From: Candidatus Microbacterium phytovorans
Lineage (GTDB): Bacteria > Actinomycetota > Actinomycetes > Actinomycetales > Microbacteriaceae
DNA: 64,000 bases
NCBI GenBank assembly: GCA_029202445.1
Contig: CP119321.1
Coordinates: 2,542,001 to 2,606,000 of the forward strand
Direction of reading: 5' to 3'
The position numbers and the translations under genes were made by a program. Numbering within the stretch: position 1 is the first letter of the stretch; every line of letters begins with the position of its first letter. Positions 9,097-17,622 of the stretch are shown here, piece after piece. The notes beneath the pieces are model-generated. The model had not been told where the DNA came from and searched no databases. It saw only the letters and a program-made list of their open reading frames with translations.

Positions 9097-10327
9097 TGAG
9101 GCGTACGTCTGGACCTGGCTCCCGGGCCAGACCGAGCCGGTGGTCGCGGGCCGCGTCGACCGTGTGGGTTCGCGCTACACGTTCGTCTACGGTCTGCGCT
9201 ACCGCGCCCTTTCCGACGCCATCAGCCTGTACGGTCCGGAGCTTCCCCTGCGACCCGGTGTGCGAGAGCCCGCCGAAGGGCTCGCCATTGCGGGAGTCCT
9301 CCGAGACGGCAGTCCAGATAGATGGGGCCGCGGCGTCATCGAGCGTCGACGGGGTGTTCCCCCCAACTCCCTTTCCGAGATCGACTACATGCTCGAGTCG
9401 AGTTCCCAGCGGTTCGGGGCACTCGATTTCCAGCGCAGCCGAGAGCATTACGAGCCCCGCGACGACGCCGCCACCCTCGATGACCTCCACCGCGCGGCGC
9501 GGATCCTGGAGGAGGGGCGCGCTCTGACCCCCGATCTGGACGCCGCACTCCTGCACGGCACGAGCTTGGGGGGCGCGCGGCCGAAGGCATCCCTCACCGA
9601 CGAGGACGGCACGCAATGGCTGGCGAAATTCTCCTCCTCCGACGACCGACTCTTCTCGGCGGTCAACGCGGAAGCGGCCATGTTGGAGTTGGCGCGACGA
9701 GCGGGCATGAACGTCCCCGACTCCAAGATCACCTCGTCCCTCGGCAAGGACGTTCTGCTGGTGAGGCGATTCGACCGCGGTCCGGACGGCAGTCGGCGCC
9801 ACGTCGTGTCCGGCCTCACGATGGCGATGACGGACGAGATGGTCGCGCGGTACGTCTCCTATCCGCAGATCCTCGACGTGCTGAGACGCCACGGAAAGGA
9901 CCCGCGGTATCCCGGTCCTGAACTGTTCCGGCGTATCGCCTTCAACATCGCGATCAGCAACAACGACGACCACGCCCGCAATCATGCTGCGTTCTGGGAC
10001 GGCATGCACCTCGAGTTGACGCCGGCCTATGACCTCTCGCCCGGCCAGCGGTCGGGCGACACGTTCACGCAGGCGATGGCGTACGGGCGCGGCGACCGCG
10101 GGGCGAAAGTGTCGAACTTCGCGGCGCTGTTGGCAGAGTCGGAGACCTATGGCGTCCGTGCGAAGGAGGGTCGAGAGATCATTGATCGACTCACGTCGTC
10201 GATCGACGAGAACTGGGATGCCGCCGCCGACGTCGCACGGTTGAGTGCGGCCGACAAGAAGCGGCTTCGGGGGATGCAGATCCTCCCTCGTGCCGCCTTC
10301 TTCGAGTACGACTCGGCGCCGCTGTAA
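9086..10327 (+). CDS. HipA-like serine/threonine kinase toxin
   Basis: 413-aa HipA-family kinase; relatives phosphorylate glutamyl-tRNA synthetase and induce dormancy. It has the HipA N-terminal subdomain (residues 1-110), a glycine-rich segment HGTSLGGARPKASL (157-170) with WLAKF supplying the ATP-site lysine near 181, the catalytic loop SNNDDHARNH (301-310) and a metal-binding AYDLSPG near 325. All the main kinase residues are present, so it should be active. It overlaps the hipB-like gene, the usual type II toxin-antitoxin layout. The cellular target cannot be read from the sequence. Confidence 0.9.
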   Translation: MTSDEAYVWTWLPGQTEPVVAGRVDRVGSRYTFVYGLRYRALSDAISLYGPELPLRPGVREPAEGLAIAGVLRDGSPDRWGRGVIERRRGVPPNSLSEIDYMLESSSQRFGALDFQRSREHYEPRDDAATLDDLHRAARILEEGRALTPDLDAALLHGTSLGGARPKASLTDEDGTQWLAKFSSSDDRLFSAVNAEAAMLELARRAGMNVPDSKITSSLGKDVLLVRRFDRGPDGSRRHVVSGLTMAMTDEMVARYVSYPQILDVLRRHGKDPRYPGPELFRRIAFNIAISNNDDHARNHAAFWDGMHLELTPAYDLSPGQRSGDTFTQAMAYGRGDRGAKVSNFAALLAESETYGVRAKEGREIIDRLTSSIDENWDAAADVARLSAADKKRLRGMQILPRAAFFEYDSAPL

Positions 10328-10367
10328 GTCGCCGCACAGTTGAACCGCGTGGCCTGAGCGGCCGCCG

Positions 10368-11258
10368 TCAGACTTCGATGCCGACGGCGGCGGAGCAGCG
10401 GGCCAGCTCGTCGGCCGACAGCTCGAGGTCGGCGGCCTTCGCGGAGTCGGTGATCGACTCGGCTCGGCGTGCGCCGGGGATCGGGATGACGGTGTCTCCG
10501 AGTGAGAGCTCCCACGCGAGCACGACCTGCTGCGGGCTGACGCCGTGGGACTCGCCGATCTCGGCGAACGCCGCGAACCGTTCGCCGACGGAACGTCCGC
10601 CGCCGCCGGTGCCGCCGAGCGGACTCCACGGCAGGAACGCGATCCCGCGGTCGGCGCAGTACGTCAGTTCGTCGTAGCTTCCCGGATGCCGAGGGGAGAA
10701 CTCGTTCTGCACGCTCGTCAGGTTCCCCTCGCCCAGCACCTCCTGGGCGATCGCGATCTCCTCGACGCTCGCGTTGGAGATCCCGATGGTGCGCACCTTG
10801 CCCTCGTCTTGAAGGGTCTTGAGGTTCTGCATGATCTCGCCGTAGACCATCCACCGGTCCGGCCGGTGGTACTGGTACAGGTCGATGACGTCGACCCGGA
10901 GGTTCCGCAGCGACTTCTCCACCGCACTGCGCAGGTAGGTGAGCGAGCCGTCGCGGCCGAAGTCCTTCTCTTCGCTGCGGGTGATGCCGCCCTTCGTCGC
11001 GACGACGATCGAGGAACGGTCGCCGCCCCAGCCGGCGAGAGCGTCGGCGACGATCCGCTCGTTGTGCCCCATCTGGTCCCAGCTGGGCGCATAGATGTCG
11101 GCGGTATCGATGAGCGTCACACCGGCATCCAGCGCGGCGCGGACGGTGGCCACGGCATCCTCGTGCGACGGGAAGCGGTTGTCGCTGTTCATCGACACGG
11201 GCATGGCGCCGAGGCCGATGGCCGAGACGGTGAACGGTCCGAGCGTGCGGTACTTCAT
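10368..11258 (-). CDS. Aldo/keto reductase
   Basis: 296-aa NADPH-dependent oxidoreductase with a TIM barrel. Tetrad candidates are visible: LIDTADIY (Asp and Tyr), VVATKGG (Lys) and LYQYHRPD (His). The C-terminal segment VIPIPGARRAESITD is the usual cofactor-binding loop. The family acts on varied aldehydes, ketones and sugars, and the substrate cannot be assigned. It converges on hipA with a 40-bp gap and stands alone. Confidence 0.9.
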   Translation of the reverse strand: MKYRTLGPFTVSAIGLGAMPVSMNSDNRFPSHEDAVATVRAALDAGVTLIDTADIYAPSWDQMGHNERIVADALAGWGGDRSSIVVATKGGITRSEEKDFGRDGSLTYLRSAVEKSLRNLRVDVIDLYQYHRPDRWMVYGEIMQNLKTLQDEGKVRTIGISNASVEEIAIAQEVLGEGNLTSVQNEFSPRHPGSYDELTYCADRGIAFLPWSPLGGTGGGGRSVGERFAAFAEIGESHGVSPQQVVLAWELSLGDTVIPIPGARRAESITDSAKAADLELSADELARCSAAVGIEV

Positions 11259-11275
11259 GGATCTCCTTCGACGAA

Positions 11276-11758
11276 TCAGCCGAGCGCCGCGAACGCCCTC
11301 TCTGCGATCAGCACAAGGAAGTCCGCGTCGGCGACATTGGCCTGAATCACGTTAGTCCCATCGGTGGCGAAGAGCCGTTGGACCGACGGGCGTTCCGGGT
11401 CGGGCACCAGCACTGCGCTCTCGGCTCCCTCGACCGTCACCTCTTCGGCGCCGTCGAGTGCGGCAAGGTCGGCCCACTGCCAGTGAGCACCGTTAGCGAT
11501 GTCGAGGGACGGTGTGCGGAACTCCCCGTCCGGCGTCGTGGAGACGTCGCCTGTCGACCACTGGCACGACAGTGCGATCCCGCCCTCGCGTAGCATGATC
11601 TGTTTCGGGGATTCCGTCCCCTCCCAGAAACCCGTGACGTAGCCATCGCCGAGCTGCTCGCCCAACCCCATCTCGACGCCGAAGTCCTCACAGGTCGGCA
11701 GAGTCCACCAGCCATCGTGCGAGACCGCGAGGGCGGTCGCGCCTTCGCTCGACGGGGG
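11276..11758 (-). pseudogene. Start-less gene remnant downstream of the propeller gene
   Basis: About 160 codons with good high-GC coding character (…LAVSHDGWWTLPTCEDFGVEMGLG…, then a Glu/Asp-rich body ending AERAFAALG) run without a stop right behind, and in the same frame as, the TGA of the propeller gene. The only in-frame ATG (11671) lies well inside the coding-like stretch, has no convincing ribosome site and would discard the conserved-looking WWTLPTCE segment. The simplest reading is a secreted-protein gene that lost its 5' end. Function unknown. Confidence 0.5.
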
Positions 11759-13333
11759 TCAGCGAGTGACAGTGAGCGTGCGGGTCGAGGAGGTGGCGAG
11801 GCGATACATGTCGCGGTTGGCGGGCACGAAGACGACCTTGACTGTGTGCGTTCCGACCTTAAGCGTGCGAGGAAGAGTCCAGAGGATGCGTCCGGTTTTG
11901 GTCGATACGCTCGCGATCTTCGTCGAGCCATCGTAGACGCGGAACGTTCCGGGGATCTCGGGCGAGACGACCGCAGCGAGTTTGGCGGGCTTTGTCGTCG
12001 CGTACTTCTGTGACGTCTTCGTGAGCGCGATCTTGGCGGTCGGAGCCTGGGTCACGACGCGGATCGTCACGCTCGCCTTCACGCGCTTGCGCTCGTCGGT
12101 GTTGCTCAGGAGGTAGTCGGTGTAGACCGTGTAGCGCTGCGTGGCTTGCGCACGGGGGGGCGTTCCGCTGATGACGCCGGTCGACGAGTTGAGGCGAAGA
12201 CCTGACGGCAGTGCGGGCGAGACGCGGTAGTGCGCGTCATCGGACCCGTATCGGTACGTGGGAGTGGTCGATCGGAAGCTCTTGCCGGCGACAACGTTCA
12301 TCGAGCTGTCGGGGTAGACAAGGCTGCGCGTGGCACCGAGCGTGATGATGTATCCGAGGGCAGAGAGGTGAAGGCGGCGCCCGTCCACAGACTCGATGAG
12401 GGCGGATGCCGAGCCGCCCCAATCCGTAGGTTGGACGGAGAATGTGTGCGACTCCGTGTCGAACACCTTCAGATTGGTGCCGGACAGGTAGAGCCTCTTG
12501 CCGTCACGAGAGAGTGCCGTGCTGTGGTGGTTTGCAGCCGGAAAACGCTCGACATCAACCGGTCCGGCTAGCGGCACCGTATAGATCGCCCGGTCGCTCA
12601 CGGCGTAGAGCATCTCCCCGTCGGGCGAGACGTGCAATGTGTCGAGCCAGTCGGGGTCGGAACTCACGGTGGGCAGGAGAGTGCCTCCCCAGTGGGTCTT
12701 CGACGTGACGCTGATGAGGTTGACCATGCTCGCCTGCGGGTCAGCGACGTACAGCTTGGATCCGTCGGCGGTGAGGGCGAGGTCTTCGGGATACCCGGGA
12801 ACGTAGACCGTGTTGCGGACGGTGCCCGTTGCGACGTCGACGAAGAGGACGTCCTCGTGGTCCGATACGAACAGCGTCTTCCCCGTTCGCGAGATGGTGA
12901 GATACCTGCACCGTTGACCGAGGTGGAGGTCGCGGACAACCTTCAGCGTCTTCGCGTCCACCTCGGTGACGTAGCAGTCGCCCAGGAACTCCGACCCCCC
13001 ATGGGTGAAGTACACGCGGCGGCCGTCGGGCGACACTTCGACGTCACCGACGCCGCTCGAGAATGTCTTCTGAGCGATGAGGGCGCCCGATGCCGCGTCC
13101 ATGACCGTCAGGACGCCAGGCCCATCGATCTGGTTCGAGCCGCCATAGAGTCGGGATCCGTCGGACGAGAGGGCGAGGCGCGTCGGCCGGTCGTCGAGCG
13201 TCGTGAAGTAGACGCCGTCGACGTCGTCATAGTCCGGGGCCGCGGCCGCCGGGGGCGACGGCGTGAGCGCCGCCGCGAGGGCGAGAGCGGCGAGAGCCGC
13301 GGAGACGCGGAGGAGAACAGCGGCGGTCGGCAT
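11759..13333 (-). CDS. Secreted YncE-like beta-propeller protein with Ig-like domains
   Basis: 524 aa. An Ala/Leu-rich signal peptide ends near residue 31 (PPAAAAP). Residues about 40-330 carry repeats of the YncE/NHL propeller type (LALSSDGSRLYGG; VEVSPDGRRVYF; LALTADGSKLYVAD). A putative Ig domain (PALPSGLRLNSSTGVISGTP, about 375-395) and a second Ig-like repeat ending TLTVTR follow. No membrane anchor is seen, so it is probably secreted or wall-associated, with a binding rather than catalytic role. It lies 29 bp downstream of the anchored proline-rich gene, so the two may be co-transcribed. Confidence 0.8.
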   Translation of the reverse strand: MPTAAVLLRVSAALAALALAAALTPSPPAAAAPDYDDVDGVYFTTLDDRPTRLALSSDGSRLYGGSNQIDGPGVLTVMDAASGALIAQKTFSSGVGDVEVSPDGRRVYFTHGGSEFLGDCYVTEVDAKTLKVVRDLHLGQRCRYLTISRTGKTLFVSDHEDVLFVDVATGTVRNTVYVPGYPEDLALTADGSKLYVADPQASMVNLISVTSKTHWGGTLLPTVSSDPDWLDTLHVSPDGEMLYAVSDRAIYTVPLAGPVDVERFPAANHHSTALSRDGKRLYLSGTNLKVFDTESHTFSVQPTDWGGSASALIESVDGRRLHLSALGYIITLGATRSLVYPDSSMNVVAGKSFRSTTPTYRYGSDDAHYRVSPALPSGLRLNSSTGVISGTPPRAQATQRYTVYTDYLLSNTDERKRVKASVTIRVVTQAPTAKIALTKTSQKYATTKPAKLAAVVSPEIPGTFRVYDGSTKIASVSTKTGRILWTLPRTLKVGTHTVKVVFVPANRDMYRLATSSTRTLTVTR

Positions 13334-13362
13334 CCGTGCCTTTCGGGGTGATTGCGCTCATC

Positions 13363-13929
13363 CTAGGGGGCAGCGGGTGCCTCGCTCACCTCGGCCTCGG
13401 CAGGATCTTCGTTCCGCGCGAAAGCATCGGGGACGACGCACACGCGCGATTCGTTCCAGACGAAGCCCTCCTCGCATACGCAGACGCCGTCGGTCTCGGC
13501 CTCGTTCATGCCGCAGTAAACGGGTTCGAGTGTGGGCTCGGGCGTAGGAGTCGGCTCGGGCGTCGGCGTGGGAGTCGGCGTCGGCGTCGGGACCGGTGCC
13601 ACCGTGGGACTTGCCGACGGCTGAGGCGTGGCGGTCGGGCCTGCGTCGGGTGTCTCCGTCGGCGAGGGCGTCGGGGTCTGGTTGGAGAACTCGGAGTCGA
13701 CCCCTGAACCGGGCAGGCAGTCGGCGGCCGCAGACGCGCTCGGTGCGGCGTGGAAGGTGAGTGCAGCCGCGAGGAGCACGGGGGTAAGCACGAGCACCGG
13801 CATCCCTCTGCGGCGGCGCTCGGGCGTGCGCAGCATCCACAACGTCGTTCCGACGAGCACGAGAACAACCGCCACGACGATCGTCGTGATCGGCAGCGCG
13901 GCTCCTGTGTCGGCCAGTGAGCAGTCCAT
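13363..13929 (-). CDS. Odd surface protein: LADTG-TM segment, second signal-like segment, Thr/Pro stalk
   Basis: 188 aa from the ATG at 13929 (GGAGG 11 bases upstream; another ATG at 13947). The order is unusual. It starts with LADTGAALP, one hydrophobic helix and a basic RTPERRRR stop-transfer, which together look like a C-terminal sortase signal. A second hydrophobic segment ending in a cleavage-like SASAAADC follows, then a TP/EP-rich stalk of about 50 residues and a Cys-rich knob ([19 protein letters not shown]). An alternative is that a truncated 3' end of one gene is fused to a gene starting at 13803, where spacing to AGAGGG is poor. Function unknown. Confidence 0.55.
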   Translation of the reverse strand: MDCSLADTGAALPITTIVVAVVLVLVGTTLWMLRTPERRRRGMPVLVLTPVLLAAALTFHAAPSASAAADCLPGSGVDSEFSNQTPTPSPTETPDAGPTATPQPSASPTVAPVPTPTPTPTPTPEPTPTPEPTLEPVYCGMNEAETDGVCVCEEGFVWNESRVCVVPDAFARNEDPAEAEVSEAPAAP

Positions 13930-14037
13930 GCGTGCGGTTCCCTCCATCGTGGGACGCGAAAACGCCCCTAAGAAGTAGACGAGCGAGGCGTCGATTCCTG
14001 ACGGACGCAGGTCACGTCGTCGTCGTCGGATACGGCG

Positions 14038-15093
14038 GTGTCGGCGACGCGGTGGTATTCGTTCGCGGGGAAGCTAGTTGCCCATCGCACCGGGAATGGC
14101 CTGTCGGGTGTGTCGAGTGTGGTGACCGATCCGCAGGGCAGTGTGGTGGGGACGGTGCACAACACGGATTGGGCGTCGGGGGTGGTGTGGAAGCGTCCGG
14201 ACCCGTTCGGGGGTGCGCGGTCGTCGACGTCGGTGACGTCTGCGGGGCGTGGGTTCTTGGGGGCGGTGCACGACAGTAACGCGTTGGTGTTGTTGGGTGC
14301 GCGGTACTTCGATCCGGCGGCGGGGGTGTTCGTGTCGGTCGATCCGTTGCTCGATCCGGGGAACCCGGCGCAGTTCAACGCGTATGTGTATGCGGGGAAC
14401 AACCCGGTGACCTGGTCTGACCCGTCGGGGCTGGCGTGGACGGGTCCGGTGGCCGACGGTGGGGACCACCGGTATGTCGCGAAAGACAAGACGTCGAGCA
14501 GAGCTGGAGTCGGCAACCCTCGCACGCCCTCGGATTCGGAGAGAACATGTAGCCGCGGTCGTGTGCCGGTGTGTGCGTCGAAGGCGACCGCCGCTCAGAC
14601 GGTCACGGTCGCACATCTGGTGCTGTCGGTCGTCGGTCTCTTTCACGAGGCCGGGGACATAGCAGACGGTGCCCTAAGTTTGGCCGAGGGTGACCTCGTA
14701 GGCGCAGGAGTCAGCGCAGGCGCAGCCGCACCCCTCGCGGGAATCGCAGCGGGGTTCAGCAAGATCGGGAAGTACTGGGACAAACTATTCGGAGCGCGGA
14801 GGGGCGCCGAAGCGGCCGAATCTCTATCGGGCACCCAAAGACTCACGCTCGAAGATGCCTTACGCCCGGACAAACTCGATCACGTGTTCCATCCAAAGCA
14901 CAACTTCGGTCCATTAATCGAAAAGTATGGAAGCAAGGAAGCCGCGCTGGAGCAGATCGTCCGCAGCATGGATGGGTCACTCCCGACGTCGGGAAAGTTC
15001 GAGATCACAAGGCAGATCGGTGATCAGACGGTCATCATTCGAGGTGCAGTCGTTGACGGTATTCCGCGCATCGGCACCGCTTTCACGCCATAA
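14038..15093 (+). CDS. Orphan RHS tip with C-terminal toxin domain (5'-truncated)
   Basis: 351 aa from the GTG at 14038. RHS-like sequence already begins after an in-frame TGA at 13999, so the gene is a 3' fragment of a much larger RHS protein. Residues about 73-131 are the RHS core ([20 protein letters not shown] … [11 protein letters not shown]). A hydrophobic pre-toxin stretch (185-242) follows, then a variable C-terminal domain (278-351: [16 protein letters not shown] … [11 protein letters not shown]) of polymorphic-toxin type. Its His-rich start could be an RNase-like active site (inference). No start or secretion signal remains, so it is either silent cargo for recombination with a full RHS gene or a relic. 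Candidate immunity genes follow. Confidence 0.75.
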   Translation: MSATRWYSFAGKLVAHRTGNGLSGVSSVVTDPQGSVVGTVHNTDWASGVVWKRPDPFGGARSSTSVTSAGRGFLGAVHDSNALVLLGARYFDPAAGVFVSVDPLLDPGNPAQFNAYVYAGNNPVTWSDPSGLAWTGPVADGGDHRYVAKDKTSSRAGVGNPRTPSDSERTCSRGRVPVCASKATAAQTVTVAHLVLSVVGLFHEAGDIADGALSLAEGDLVGAGVSAGAAAPLAGIAAGFSKIGKYWDKLFGARRGAEAAESLSGTQRLTLEDALRPDKLDHVFHPKHNFGPLIEKYGSKEAALEQIVRSMDGSLPTSGKFEITRQIGDQTVIIRGAVVDGIPRIGTAFTP

Positions 15094-15107
15094 GGAAGGC
15101 TAGGGTC

Positions 15108-15440
15108 ATGAAGCTGGCAGAAGACCTCATAAAACTCGTCGAACATGTCGCCGCGCCGATTAGCGCCGTGTCGGCTGCAGTGATGGCGCAGGCCACTTCC
15201 GCGTCGGTGATGAGCCAAACCCCTATGATGATCGACCTCTCGGTCCCCGACGGACTCACTCCAATAGACCTTGCAGATGGCCCGCTGCCCGTAAGGGCAA
15301 TGGTCTACGACGGCGAGGATCTCGTAGGCGAGGTGCTCGTTTGGGTGCGAGCGGGACGGCTCATCGGGCTTGAGCAGGCATGGTATACGGACGATCCGCC
15401 GTCGAGTTGGCCGGAAGTGCGCCGCGTTCGCGTTGAATAG
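15108..15440 (+). CDS. Candidate immunity protein to the RHS toxin
   Basis: 110 aa, starting 15 bp after the toxin stop with an AAGGA-type ribosome site. The C-terminal half (VRAMVYDGEDLVGEVLVWVRAGRLIGLEQAWYTDD) is an acidic alpha/beta-looking domain, and the size and position match immunity proteins encoded behind polymorphic toxins. The N-terminal 35 residues are more helical and Ala-rich. I do not recognise a named family; the role is inferred from position. Confidence 0.6.
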   Translation: MKLAEDLIKLVEHVAAPISAVSAAVMAQATSASVMSQTPMMIDLSVPDGLTPIDLADGPLPVRAMVYDGEDLVGEVLVWVRAGRLIGLEQAWYTDDPPSSWPEVRRVRVE

Positions 15441-15551
15441 TCTTCAGAAGTTCGAGAGCAGATTGCGACGCTGATCAGCCTCGGTGAGGATGAGGTGCCG
15501 GGCGGCGCCAGGCTCGTCATCGACATGAGCTTCCTACCGTCTTCACGGGAG
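15441..15551 (+). pseudogene. Short coding-like remnant between immunity candidates
   Basis: In the same frame as, and immediately after, the TAG of the preceding gene, an open stretch reads EQIATLISLGEDEVPGGARL and VIDMSFLPSS, with normal GC-rich codon use and no start codon of its own. It looks like the 3' part of a lost gene, perhaps another immunity cassette. Chance openness in GC-rich DNA is the alternative. Confidence 0.3.
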
Positions 15552-15555
15552 CGGG

Positions 15556-15960
15556 ATGATCGTTTCGAATGTACGTGTTCCGCTTTCCGCGACCGGGGAA
15601 GCGCAAGAATCGAGCCCGTGGGTGACGGTCGGTAGGGATTACCCGGTGATGTCCGTTGACATTCACCCGAACGGCGGGGTCAGCATTCAACTGCTTACAG
15701 ACGACCGCCGTACCCTCGGTTGGTTCTCGATCCGTGACTTTAGGACTGTTGACAGCTCTATCCCGAAGAGTTGGGTGGCCGTGATCGATGCCGGCATGCT
15801 CCTGCTCGGTCCGGCAGCCTGGCTCGCTCCCGGATTCTGGGAGGCCTACTACGACGGCGACGAAGCGGCAATCGAGGCCGTTCGGCACGAACTTCGCGAG
15901 CGGGTGAGTGAACGGCTCCACCGCGGGGCGGACGCGCCTCGGCATCCGGAAGACGACTGA
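15556..15960 (+). CDS. Hypothetical protein, possible second immunity protein
   Basis: 134 aa, ATG with GGGAG just upstream. The N-terminal half has strand-like segments (WVTVGRDYPVMSVDIHPNGGVSIQLLTDD) and the C-terminal half is helical, ending in an Arg/Glu-rich tail. No signal peptide. Small acidic cytosolic proteins directly behind RHS toxins are commonly immunity proteins; that is the only functional clue. I do not recognise the family. Confidence 0.55.
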   Translation: MIVSNVRVPLSATGEAQESSPWVTVGRDYPVMSVDIHPNGGVSIQLLTDDRRTLGWFSIRDFRTVDSSIPKSWVAVIDAGMLLLGPAAWLAPGFWEAYYDGDEAAIEAVRHELRERVSERLHRGADAPRHPEDD

Positions 15961-16047
15961 CCTCCACCACCAGCGCGAGATCGCGCGGACAGATACGTCT
16001 CCAGTAGCGGGCCGGGTGATCCAGCCCTGGCGAGGGAGGGCGTTGGC

Positions 16048-16608
16048 ATGGAACCAGGAACGTGGGCTGAGTGGGCGGGGGCGGTCGCGTCGCTCGTCGC
16101 GATCGGGTTCAGCATGATCGCCCTCAATAGCGCGCGCGAGGCGAACCACATCGCCAACAAGGCAGTCGCGCGCGATGTCGAGCGGCAGCGCGCGGCGGTC
16201 GCTCGACAGCTGCAGGCGTGGTGGGTGACGTGGCCGAATGAGGATGCCACGGGCTCCTGCTACGGAGTGCTCATCCGCAACGGCGGTGAGGCGGCCACCG
16301 TGTTCTACGACGTGGAGGTGGAGACGCGAGGAAACGCGCTCGCCGATGCGAGTCATGCTCCGGGGCTCATCACGTCCGAGCGGCTGCCGCCCGGTGACTA
16401 CATCGTGCGGAGCATGGGTCGCCAGGCGGGCGACTCCGGCGCGCGCCCGTGGAGCTTCATCGAACCGGCCGCCGACCTGAGCCGCTATGCGCCGTTGCTG
16501 CGTGCCAAGAAGTTCACGATCACCGCCGTGCGATTCACCGACCCCCTTGGCATCCGATGGGAGTGGACGCCGGCGGGTTCCCTACGCGACGTCGGCAGTG
16601 CGATCTGA
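16048..16608 (+). CDS. Single-pass membrane hypothetical protein
   Basis: 186 aa, ATG at 16048 with GGAGG upstream at good spacing. An N-terminal hydrophobic helix (WAGAVASLVAIGFSMIAL, residues about 8-25) is followed by a charged helical linker (AREANHIANKAVARDVERQR) and a beta-rich domain with IRNGGEAATVFYDVEVETRG, then WEWTPAGS near the end. This layout resembles phage- or defence-associated membrane-tethered proteins, but I cannot name the family. Its last nine codons lie in one copy of the 32-bp direct repeat that recurs at 19.5 kb. Confidence 0.6.
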   Translation: MEPGTWAEWAGAVASLVAIGFSMIALNSAREANHIANKAVARDVERQRAAVARQLQAWWVTWPNEDATGSCYGVLIRNGGEAATVFYDVEVETRGNALADASHAPGLITSERLPPGDYIVRSMGRQAGDSGARPWSFIEPAADLSRYAPLLRAKKFTITAVRFTDPLGIRWEWTPAGSLRDVGSAI

Positions 16609-16610
16609 CG
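16579..16610 (+). repeat. Direct repeat, left copy (32 bp)
   Basis: TCCCTACGCGACGTCGGCAG and the following 12 bases recur at 19504-19535 in the same orientation with one mismatch (A at 16603, C at 19528). The copies start 2,925 bp apart and bracket the peptide/ABC module. This copy encodes the last residues and stop of the preceding membrane-protein gene. Confidence 0.85.
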
Positions 16611-16700
16611 GAGGCCAGTGCGGCAGGCAGAGCGACCGGCAACTTCTTGAGTGAATGTCCCGCGCCGGGGCGCTGAACGTCGCGCGAGGCGCCGGAAGCA

Positions 16701-16742
16701 CCGACATTCTTCCGACGGGCAAGGCATACTCGCTCGTATGCC
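16701..16742 (+). promoter_or_regulatory. Promoter/operator-like palindrome before the peptide-ABC module
   Basis: A perfect 7-bp inverted repeat, GGCATAC-TCGCTC-GTATGCC (16723-16742), overlaps a possible -10 CATACT (16725-16730). CCGACA lies 18 bp upstream as a weak -35. The centre is about 65 bp before the small peptide ATG. It could be the control site for the module, although no regulator gene lies inside it. Confidence 0.45.
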
Positions 16743-16797
16743 TACTCATGAAAGCTGCCTGCTTTTGTGAGGAACGCGAGGCGATGAGGAGAAACGG

Positions 16798-16875
16798 ATG
16801 CCGATGTTCCCGACGTTCAAACGCAAGGTCGCCGCGGTGATCGTGACGGTGCCGAGCGTCCGCACCGAGTACTGA
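16798..16875 (+). CDS. 25-aa peptide ORF upstream of the ABC transporter
   Basis: ATG at 16798 with GGAG six bases upstream, then 25 codons and TGA; the ABC ATPase starts 7 bp later. The peptide begins MPMFPTFKRK, has a hydrophobic middle (VAAVIVTVP) and ends SVRTEY. The strong ribosome site, tight spacing and operon position argue for translation. It might be an exported peptide, a ribosomal-peptide precursor or a leader peptide controlling the transporter. No modification enzyme is adjacent, so a modified product is not supported directly. I do not recognise it. Confidence 0.5.
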   Translation: MPMFPTFKRKVAAVIVTVPSVRTEY

Positions 16876-16882
16876 ACCTGCT

Positions 16883-17620
16883 GTGGTGCTCGACGCGCAC
16901 GTTGCCAGGTTCGCCTACCGACGGGGTGAGGCGCGCCTTTACGACGTCACCGTGTCCCTCGATCGCGGCCGGACGGTGCTGCTCGGACCGAACGGCGCAG
17001 GCAAGAGCACGCTTTTGAAAGCCCTGGCAGGAGTCGTCGGGTTTGAGGGTGCGCTCGCCGTGGACGGGAACTCGGTTCCGACCGGCCGGCGCCGATCCGC
17101 CGCTTTCCGCCGACTCGTGGGATGGCTGCCGCAAGATGTGGCCGCTTTCCCCGGACTGAGCGCGCGAGAGCACGTCGCTTACGTCGGTTGGTTGAAAGGG
17201 ATGCCGATGAGCCAGGCGGTGCCGGAGGCGCGCCGCGCACTCGACACCGTAGGCCTGGGCGCCCGGGCCGGCGACCTCGCGAGCACGCTCTCGGGCGGGC
17301 AGACCCGCCGGCTGGGTATCGCCGGCGTGCTCGTTCACGACCCGACCTACCTGCTGCTCGACGAGCCCACGGCGGGACTCGATCCTCGCGAACGGGAGCG
17401 GCTCGTCGGCATCCTTCGCCGCATCGAAGAAGAGCGGGCGGTACTCGTATCGACGCACGACACCGACGCGCTCATCGAACCCGACACCGGCATCCACGTG
17501 CTCACGGGCGGGATCACGAGGTTCTCGGGATCGTACGCCGCGTTCGTCGCCGGCCATCCGGGTGCCGCTCCGGCGGACCGTGTGCGACATGCCTACGCCG
17601 CCCTCGTCCCGGAGGAGTGA
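16883..17620 (+). CDS. ABC transporter ATP-binding protein
   Basis: 245 aa, GTG start. Walker A GPNGAGKST is at residues about 35-43, the signature LSGGQTRR near 135 and Walker B LLLDEPTAGLD near 157, followed by a switch His in STHDTD. All ATPase motifs are intact. It is of the type paired with separate membrane subunits for export, and the two following genes are those partners (17 and 4-bp junctions typical of an operon: its TGA nearly touches the next GTG, and the third gene overlaps the second). Substrate unknown; the upstream 25-aa peptide is a candidate. Confidence 0.9.
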   Translation: MVLDAHVARFAYRRGEARLYDVTVSLDRGRTVLLGPNGAGKSTLLKALAGVVGFEGALAVDGNSVPTGRRRSAAFRRLVGWLPQDVAAFPGLSAREHVAYVGWLKGMPMSQAVPEARRALDTVGLGARAGDLASTLSGGQTRRLGIAGVLVHDPTYLLLDEPTAGLDPRERERLVGILRRIEEERAVLVSTHDTDALIEPDTGIHVLTGGITRFSGSYAAFVAGHPGAAPADRVRHAYAALVPEE

Positions 17621-17622
17621 GC

